NCBI GenBank assembly: GCA_948602995.1
Contig: CAPEBR010000027.1
Span: 1 to 46,815, forward strand
Reading direction: 5' to 3'
DNA: 46,815 nucleotides
DNA from: an uncultured Dorea sp.
Lineage (GTDB): Bacteria; Bacillota; Clostridia; Lachnospirales; Lachnospiraceae
Under the pieces are notes generated by a model. That model did no database searches and had not been told where the DNA came from. It worked only from the letters and a program-made list of their open reading frames with translations. Shown here one piece after another: positions 41,617 to 46,815 of the stretch (position 1 is its first letter; every line of letters begins with the position of its first letter). The translations under genes and the position numbers were made by a program.

Positions 41617-41648
41617 GGGACGGGGCATTTTTAAAAATGCCCCGTCCC
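41617..41648. repeat. Palindromic intergenic repeat, copy 7, overlapping a coding end
   Basis: GGGACGGGGCATTTTT and its perfect inverse. A further GGGGACACCCTATTTTCAA unit lies at 41595-41613, as beside copy 1. The repeat supplies the last codons and the stop of the adjacent ATPase gene. Confidence 0.9.
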
Positions 41649-42842
41649 CAACTCGTTTTCGTCCAGCAGGGGAACGTCTTCCTCAAAGGATTCTTCCCCC
41701 AGTTCGTTGATGGTTGTTTTTCCGGCTTTTCCGTACTGGTAGAGCTGATCGAGGAATTCTATGGCGGCGCGGATCTTTGTGCGGAGCAGGTAGCCCCCGG
41801 ACTGTGTGGCCTCCATCAGGGTCTCGGCGGACAGATTTGGGGTCCACTCGTATGCTTTGCCATGGAAGTCCTGTATTTTATATAGCACTTCGCTAATTTC
41901 GTCCCGTGTGAGGGGGAGAAGCTGGGGCGCTCTCGACAGGAGGTCGAGCACGGTGCGTGCGGGCTCCTGTTGGTCTGGATAGACGGTTTCCAGGTTTTCG
42001 TATTCGTGCTTGCCTTCGATAACATCTTCTGTGTATGAGGCGCTCAGTGCGAAGATGGTGAAGGTTGATTCCGGGCAGAGGTCCGGCAGAAGGAAGCGCG
42101 CCATGTTGCGGTAGGCGTTAAGGCGTGCTTTTTTGCCGAGGCGGCCCATGAGCTCCGTCTCGTCAATGAGGAGCACCCATCCGTGATAGCCTATCTGAGT
42201 GAACAGATGGCTCATGAAGGCAAAGTAGTCGCCGCAGTGCTTTGTCTTGGCGAAGTTTACATTATACTTTACGGGCTGTCCGAAGATGCGCCGGTATATC
42301 TTTTTGAGAGGCATATTTGCGATAAAGTCTCCTTCCAGGTCTGCCTGAAGAAGGAACTTTTCATCCGAGTCCTCTGTGTTCAGGTAGGAGCGGAACAGAT
42401 AATAGAGCTTGTCTGTCTCCAGCTGCTTTGCCGCGTAGAGGAGCATCTCGCTTGCAACAGGGCTTCCGGCGGAGATCTTTTCAAGCTCCTGCATGAATCC
42501 GGGCTGACGCCGCTTCGGAAGATAGGTATTCTGTATAATCTTCTGATAGACAAGATACAGCTTATCCATAGGGGTCTCCTTGCTCAGTGAGAGGTAGGAG
42601 ACTACCATGTTGTTGGAGTGGGCAATGTTAAATACCGTGTTGAGAAGATGCGTCTTTCCTTCGCCGTATTTTCCGCTGATAATCATACCGCTGGATTTTC
42701 CTTGTTCGCAGACTGTGTCCAGCCGTCCGGAAATTTCTTTCATGATCTTGGGGCGTGCTTCGGAAAAATATTGTCCGACTGCACGGGAGGGAATGCCTGA
42801 GCGCAGTGCCTCCATGATATGTCTTGCTTCGATATCATACAT
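41631..42842 (-). CDS. BREX BrxC/BrxD-like (DUF2791) P-loop ATPase
   Basis: The 403-residue protein has Walker A GKYGEGKTHLLN (residues 57-68) and a complete Walker B with catalytic Glu, WVLLIDET (222-229). The opening IMEALRSGIPSRAVGQYF is typical of BREX ATP-binding proteins, which begin with a segment reading like RSGVP. The C-terminal third is helical and charged. The start overlaps the preceding ATPase gene by 8 bp. The last residues (GTGHF) and stop are encoded by a palindromic repeat, so the tail has been altered by that repeat. Its likely role is an energy-using step of DNA sensing in a defence module. Confidence 0.82.
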   Translation of the reverse strand: MYDIEARHIMEALRSGIPSRAVGQYFSEARPKIMKEISGRLDTVCEQGKSSGMIISGKYGEGKTHLLNTVFNIAHSNNMVVSYLSLSKETPMDKLYLVYQKIIQNTYLPKRRQPGFMQELEKISAGSPVASEMLLYAAKQLETDKLYYLFRSYLNTEDSDEKFLLQADLEGDFIANMPLKKIYRRIFGQPVKYNVNFAKTKHCGDYFAFMSHLFTQIGYHGWVLLIDETELMGRLGKKARLNAYRNMARFLLPDLCPESTFTIFALSASYTEDVIEGKHEYENLETVYPDQQEPARTVLDLLSRAPQLLPLTRDEISEVLYKIQDFHGKAYEWTPNLSAETLMEATQSGGYLLRTKIRAAIEFLDQLYQYGKAGKTTINELGEESFEEDVPLLDENELGTGHF

Positions 42843-44037
42843 CGGGATTCACCTCCTGCATAGCCATTTGAATGAGCTTCGGGATGCCTACGGCTCCGGT
42901 GCGCGCCTGCTCTGCGATCCCCTCTGCGGCGTCCAGGTCAAGAGGAGCCGCTGAAAGGTTGTTCTGCAGATCTGCAATGCTCCTTGAAATGGAGACGATT
43001 ACCTCCGGCGAGTATTCCTGTGCCGCAAGCCGGTCCAGGTCAACCATGTCGGAAAAGCGGTTAAAACGTTCTCCTACGATTTCATTCTGTATCCGCATCC
43101 AGAGAGCCTGGTAGGATTTGATTCCGGTATTTTCGTTGTCCGTCAGCTCGCGGTCAAAGGCATAGACAAACATGATGTTTTTCATGCTGTCAATGTCATC
43201 AATCAGCTGGCGGATGCTTTCATAGGTGTCCTCCCGCTTCATCTTCGTGTAATGAAGAGGTTCAAGACTGGAGCGGCTGATCAGAATCTCCAGACTGTCA
43301 ATGGTAATAAAGAGACCGGAATATCCGCCCATACGAGTGATCTCGGCAAGAGAGCGCAGCATATGGCGGGCATTATATTTTGTGATTCTGCTTGGATAAA
43401 AGCCGAGAGAACGCAGCTGGGAGAGCTTTACAGAGCGGTCTCCCCGAAGCCACAGAAGGAGGATGTCCCGGTTCTGTTCCTCCAGCACCGGATAGCCAAG
43501 TATACCTCCTGTAAGCATGCTGCATGCCAGGGCAAAGTTATTGTCAAGCATGGGGTTATCTAAAAAGATCTGCCGGAGCTGGGAACGGATCTCACGCTTG
43601 GTGATGGCGTCTCCGGAGCCGTTTTCCGAGAGATAATCAATGAACTTCATTCCCACGGGAATCTCCTGAAAATCAAAGCCCATCTCCTGGATGAGATGAC
43701 GGCTGACCGCTTCCAGGCATTCCATAATCTCACACTGCTTTAAGATCTCTACATAAATTTCCTTAAAGTCATGCATCCAGATCTCCCTTGCGGAAAACTG
43801 GATGGTCTTGTAATTTTCCTCCCGGGCGATGGAGGTCATAAGACGGAGGAAATGGGTCTTTCCGCTTCCCATGCGCCCGGTGATGAATTTGATCTTGCTG
43901 CCGCCGTTTTTAATATATTCCTGAAGATATTTTTCTCTCCAGAAGTCGGAGAGAAACTGGATTCCGCAGGTAAGCTGTTCGGCAGGAACCGCACCGGCGT
44001 AAGGAGCGGTCCCGGAGGCTTCGTTGTATTCTGACAT
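42835..44037 (-). CDS. Second BrxD-like P-loop ATPase
   Basis: The protein has 400 residues from ATG 44037 (AGGAGAAC upstream); a longer in-frame start is unlikely. Walker A is GRMGSGKTHFLR (54-65). The region matching Walker B reads GLFITIDSLE (241-250), so the usual DE pair is replaced by DS. This suggests reduced hydrolysis and a regulatory or structural role beside the downstream ATPase, which has intact DE. Similarity to BREX ATP-binding proteins is by overall layout and motif context. It lies between the 259-residue gene and the other ATPase in one operon. Confidence 0.75.
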   Translation of the reverse strand: MSEYNEASGTAPYAGAVPAEQLTCGIQFLSDFWREKYLQEYIKNGGSKIKFITGRMGSGKTHFLRLMTSIAREENYKTIQFSAREIWMHDFKEIYVEILKQCEIMECLEAVSRHLIQEMGFDFQEIPVGMKFIDYLSENGSGDAITKREIRSQLRQIFLDNPMLDNNFALACSMLTGGILGYPVLEEQNRDILLLWLRGDRSVKLSQLRSLGFYPSRITKYNARHMLRSLAEITRMGGYSGLFITIDSLEILISRSSLEPLHYTKMKREDTYESIRQLIDDIDSMKNIMFVYAFDRELTDNENTGIKSYQALWMRIQNEIVGERFNRFSDMVDLDRLAAQEYSPEVIVSISRSIADLQNNLSAAPLDLDAAEGIAEQARTGAVGIPKLIQMAMQEVNPDV

Positions 44038-44144
44038 AATAAGTTCTCCTCGTATAATTATTCGGCAGGTCTGCGCAGGGTCTGCCATGGCGAAGCGGGG
44101 GATTTACTGTGCAGACCGTGAAGGTACTGAACAGTTGCCTCCTC

Positions 44145-44924
44145 TTATTCGTTAATATCATAGAAGCAGATAGTGGCAAGGAACTGTTCTTTTCCGAGTT
44201 TGTCCAGGATGCGGTAGGACTTTGTGCTGCTGTTCCTGCTGGGGCCGAACTGGTAGCCTCTTTTGTTCTTTGTGCTCTCTATATCGGAATTATAGAGACG
44301 TGCAAGATCGTAGGCAAAGCTGTGCTGGTCGTAATCCTTGCGGAACCGGCTCATAGGTGCGAGGAACTTGTACAGGTTTGACAGCAGGATGTCTGAACCA
44401 GGGCTCTTCTTAAGCTTCATGGCTGCAAGATCATATGCGTCAGACAGTTCATTTAAGAATGTCTGTGGATTGAAGGAAGCCTTGTCAAGCTTTGCCTGTC
44501 CGGCCTTGATGGTGTCGATCAGGCTCTGGGGGCGCATACACTGTACCTTTTTGCGGTCAAGGTAAACATCCTGGTTCTCTGCATCCAGGCGTACACGGTA
44601 GGGAAACATCTCGTATACCGGGAATTCTCCCCGTACATCCACTTCCTCTTCCCGGCATACTTCAAGCATCTGCTCTGCAAAATCTCCGTTTTCAAAATAT
44701 GCTTTTGTATCAAAGCCTTCAACAGAGGACTTAAGGCCATCCAGGATGGCAGACAGGGAGAACACCATCTCTTCTATGGTATTCAGATCCCGGGAGAGAC
44801 TTTTGATATCTCCGCTTTCTGTTTCGCGCATGACAGCTTTGGAAAGCTTCTGAAGAGAAGCAATGCTGTCCTTTAAAGATTTTTCCTGTGGCTGTAAAGC
44901 CTCATAAAGATTTTCGTAATTCAT
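44145..44924 (-). CDS. Unrecognised 259-residue protein, first gene of the ATPase operon
   Basis: No domain is recognised. Residues 1-70 are helical and partly heptad-like (LKDSIASLQKLSKAVMRETE). The centre is mixed (EFPVYEMFPYRVRLDAENQD; VYLDRKKVQCMRP), and the C-terminal part is helical and charged. No TerB, PglZ, nuclease or methylase motif is seen. It leads an operon with two BrxD-like ATPases and is divergent from the helicase, so it may be the module-specific sensor or effector. AAAAGGATG lies just before the ATG. Confidence 0.8.
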   Translation of the reverse strand: MNYENLYEALQPQEKSLKDSIASLQKLSKAVMRETESGDIKSLSRDLNTIEEMVFSLSAILDGLKSSVEGFDTKAYFENGDFAEQMLEVCREEEVDVRGEFPVYEMFPYRVRLDAENQDVYLDRKKVQCMRPQSLIDTIKAGQAKLDKASFNPQTFLNELSDAYDLAAMKLKKSPGSDILLSNLYKFLAPMSRFRKDYDQHSFAYDLARLYNSDIESTKNKRGYQFGPSRNSSTKSYRILDKLGKEQFLATICFYDINE

Positions 44925-45012
44925 AGTTTCATCCTTTTCTATTTAGATTCAGTGGGTGATGAGCACAGCCATATAAGGAAATATGCCGCTTTGCGGTTGG
45001 CACGATGCACAT

Positions 45013-45029
45013 GGCCGGGCTCACCGGCC
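45013..45029. promoter_or_regulatory. GC-rich hairpin in the divergent promoter region
   Basis: GGCCGG (45013-45018) and CCGGCC (45024-45029) are perfect inverse copies with a 5-nt loop. They lie between the divergent 259-residue gene and the helicase gene, within an otherwise A+T-rich stretch. A protein-binding site shared by both promoters is possible. Confidence 0.45.
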
Positions 45030-45095
45030 GTGAGTATAACTACTAAAAGTATATATGAAACAGAACATGTTTTCAAGGGAATCGGGTGAATTCAT

Positions 45096-45124
45096 TTCAC
45101 ATTATAAGGAGAATGTGGTAGAAT
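45096..45124 (+). promoter_or_regulatory. Likely promoter of the helicase gene
   Basis: TTCACA (45096-45101), 17 bp and TAGAAT (45119-45124). Transcription from here excludes the upstream ATG at 45055 and supports ATG 45169, which has TGGAGA at 45155-45160. Confidence 0.6.
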
Positions 45125-45168
45125 GGTTCATATTTCATATTCATTGCTATCATTTGGAGAAAAAACGT

Positions 45169-46794
45169 ATGGCTAAGGAACTGTATCAGTGGCAGAGAGA
45201 ATGCCTGGAGAAGTGGTTCGAGAATAAAGGCAGGGGAATGGTGCAGGCAGTGACCGGGACGGGAAAGACGTTTCTGGCTCTTCGGGCCGCGGACAGACTG
45301 GATCAACAGAAAAAACAAAAGCTCCGTGTTAAGATTGTGGTTCCGACCGGGGAACTCATGAAGCAGTGGGAGCGCGCCCTGAGGGAATATCTCTCGGATT
45401 TCTGCGGCTATGGACATTCACCGGGGAACTTTTCGGGGGTGATCGGTCTTAGAGGAAGCGGACATAAGCCATTATCTGACTGCAAGTATATGATCTACGT
45501 GATTAATTCTGCCAGATACGAGCTTGCCCGTCAGATTCTGGCAGAGCTCCGGAGGGGAGAGACGATACTTCTGATTGCAGATGAATGCCATCATTATGTG
45601 AGCGAACAGAACCGTTTAATTTTTGAATTTCTGCCGCATCTTAATAAGGAGGAGCAGGAGCGGTTCTTTTCCATGGGGCTTTCGGCGACACTGCCGTCAG
45701 GTCAGGAAAGGCACAATCTTGAGGCAGTGCTTGGAAAAAAGATCTACAGCTACGGGATGGCAGAGGCGTCGGCACACAATACAGTGAGCAAATATGACAT
45801 TTACCATATTGATCTGTCTCTCTCGGCGGATGAAAGGGATGAGTACGAGGAACTCTCGGATCAGATGCTCACTCTTTACAAAAAGCTCCTCAGATCACAT
45901 CCTTATCTTCAGGATATGGGGCTTAAGGAACGCTTTGAGGAACTTAAGATACTTGCCGGTGATAAGGACCAGCAGGCCCGGACGGCGCTTCAGTACATGC
46001 AGCTTACGTACATGAGGCGGAAGCTGGTCTGCCTGGCATCGGAGCGGACCGCGTGTGCCTGTGACCTGATAAAGAATCTGTCCCGGGATGAGAGGATCAT
46101 CATCTTCGGGGAGCGGATCCGGCAGGCGGAGGAACTGTTCCGGTTGCTGCAAAGACATGGCTTTTCTCATGTGGGACGGTATCACTCTCAGATGGGGCAG
46201 CAGGCAAATAAAAATGTAATCGAACGCTTCCGTGCAGGGGAACTCCGGATTCTCATCGCCTGCAAGGCTCTGGACGAGGGCCTGGATGTCCCGGAGGTTT
46301 CTGTGGGGATTATTCTGTCGGGCACCTCGGTCAGGAGGCAGAGAACCCAGAGGATGGGGCGTATTATTAGAAGAAATGAAGGAAAAAGCCGCGCATCCCT
46401 CTACTATCTCCATATTTCCGGGACAATGGAGGATGTCTGTTTCCTTCCGGATACCGGGGACGGGCGTGTTTTTGATCTGTCGTATGATCCGGACGGGCAC
46501 AGTTTTTTGCACCCTGCTTATGATGACCGGGCGAAGATGCTGCTTGCACATTTATATGCCAGGGGAGTGGATGCCAGGAAGATCAGGGAGGCAGAACGGT
46601 GCCTCCGTCTTGGAGGCATACGTTCGGACTGGCTGCTGAAGCGTCCGGAAATCGAGAAAAGAATCAGGGAAGAAAAATATGCGGAGGATAAAAACTACTG
46701 GATATGCATGAAAGGATTAAGTCAGTACGCAGCAGCGGATTTCGTCAGCCGTGAGTATAATTTAGGTAATTGCGAAACAAGTTTGCAATCTTGA
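45169..46794 (+). CDS. SF2 DECH-box helicase, XPB/RecG-like group
   Basis: The protein has 541 residues from ATG 45169. An upstream ATG at 45055 would add 38 residues but lies before the promoter. Motif Q region LYQWQRECLEKW, motif I VTGTGKT (28-34), motif II ADECHH (137-142), motif III SATLPS (172-177), then the second RecA domain with GLDVPEVSVGIILSG and motif VI QRTQRMGRIIRR. Such helicases remodel duplex DNA. It is divergent from the two BrxD-like ATPases, the pairing seen in Shango and BREX-like systems. The last ~10 residues (GNCETSLQS) look poorly conserved in style, so the tail may be altered. The window ends 21 bp later. Confidence 0.85.
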   Translation: MAKELYQWQRECLEKWFENKGRGMVQAVTGTGKTFLALRAADRLDQQKKQKLRVKIVVPTGELMKQWERALREYLSDFCGYGHSPGNFSGVIGLRGSGHKPLSDCKYMIYVINSARYELARQILAELRRGETILLIADECHHYVSEQNRLIFEFLPHLNKEEQERFFSMGLSATLPSGQERHNLEAVLGKKIYSYGMAEASAHNTVSKYDIYHIDLSLSADERDEYEELSDQMLTLYKKLLRSHPYLQDMGLKERFEELKILAGDKDQQARTALQYMQLTYMRRKLVCLASERTACACDLIKNLSRDERIIIFGERIRQAEELFRLLQRHGFSHVGRYHSQMGQQANKNVIERFRAGELRILIACKALDEGLDVPEVSVGIILSGTSVRRQRTQRMGRIIRRNEGKSRASLYYLHISGTMEDVCFLPDTGDGRVFDLSYDPDGHSFLHPAYDDRAKMLLAHLYARGVDARKIREAERCLRLGGIRSDWLLKRPEIEKRIREEKYAEDKNYWICMKGLSQYAAADFVSREYNLGNCETSLQS

Positions 46795-46815
46795 TTCCAA
46801 CAGGGTAAAAATCCG

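Noticed and set aside
41581..41628. Upstream start of the LysR gene beginning MPRPK
   Set aside because: These codons are simply the palindromic repeat read in frame. The same false start precedes the ABC ATPase gene at about 40623. ATG 41580 has a proper GGAGG.
42835..44924. Complete BREX or Shango system under its standard name
   Set aside because: No PglZ, PglX, BrxL or TerB protein is visible in the window, so only a related module is claimed.
45055..45168. N-terminal extension of the helicase from ATG 45055
   Set aside because: A promoter-like sequence at 45096-45124 lies inside it, and ATG 45169 has a correctly spaced TGGAGA.
1..46815. CRISPR arrays, tRNA and rRNA genes
   Set aside because: No regularly spaced direct repeats, tRNA-like cloverleaf or rRNA stretches were recognised on either strand by reading.

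Overview
The window reads as a chromosome segment of a Gram-positive, strictly anaerobic Clostridia, most probably a gut Lachnospiraceae (Dorea / Clostridium cluster XIVa-like). The signs are strong AGGAGG-type ribosome binding sites, an [FeFe] hydrogenase, class B sortase, SleB-type wall hydrolase, a BirA-type biotin operator and a Tn916/Tn1549-like conjugative element. No rRNA, tRNA or CRISPR array was seen.

Region 1 (1 to about 13.4 kb) is the right-hand part of an integrated conjugative element. It holds the end of a transfer module (sortase B, two-domain wall hydrolase) and an Xre regulator. A visibly AT-rich cargo block follows: a TetR regulator with its operator, an RsgA-type GTPase paralogue, a methyltransferase, an HTH-membrane protein, a PAP2 phosphatase and the Tn916 Orf6-like cysteine-rich KTR protein. 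Next come three hairpins, a sigma-70-like protein, a 600-bp hairpin-rich non-coding stretch, a MazF-like protein, a small acidic ORF and a large serine recombinase. The gene coupled to the recombinase is cut off by an ISAs1-family insertion, so the element's right end is scrambled.

Region 2 (13.4 to about 41.6 kb) looks like resident chromosome. It contains a DUF6054 protein, a glutaredoxin-like protein, a secreted GH5 glucanase, an AmtB-PII fusion behind a terminator leader, a proline iminopeptidase and an SDR. An RND exporter with a long coiled-coil insertion is translationally coupled to an HD hydrolase. Then come BioY with a BirA box plus DUF1284, and a NuoF/GltD-like flavoprotein coupled to an [FeFe] hydrogenase. 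A SleB-like hydrolase, HAD phosphatase and UppP follow. An amino-acid ABC transporter has a solute-binding protein that is circularly permuted. The region closes with shikimate kinase plus a two-component system facing a MacB-like ABC exporter, and a LysR regulator. Seven copies of a palindromic repeat (core GGGACGGGGC / GCCCCGTCCC) sit between genes here; I saw none in the mobile element. Two other structured repeat families are also present.

Region 3 (41.6 kb to the end) holds three minus-strand genes: two P-loop ATPases of the BREX BrxC/BrxD (DUF2791) type and a 259-residue protein of unknown family. Divergent to them is an SF2 (DECH) helicase. This ATPase-plus-helicase set resembles the core of Shango/BREX-like phage defence systems but lacks a visible TerB protein, and is the best candidate here for an undescribed system.
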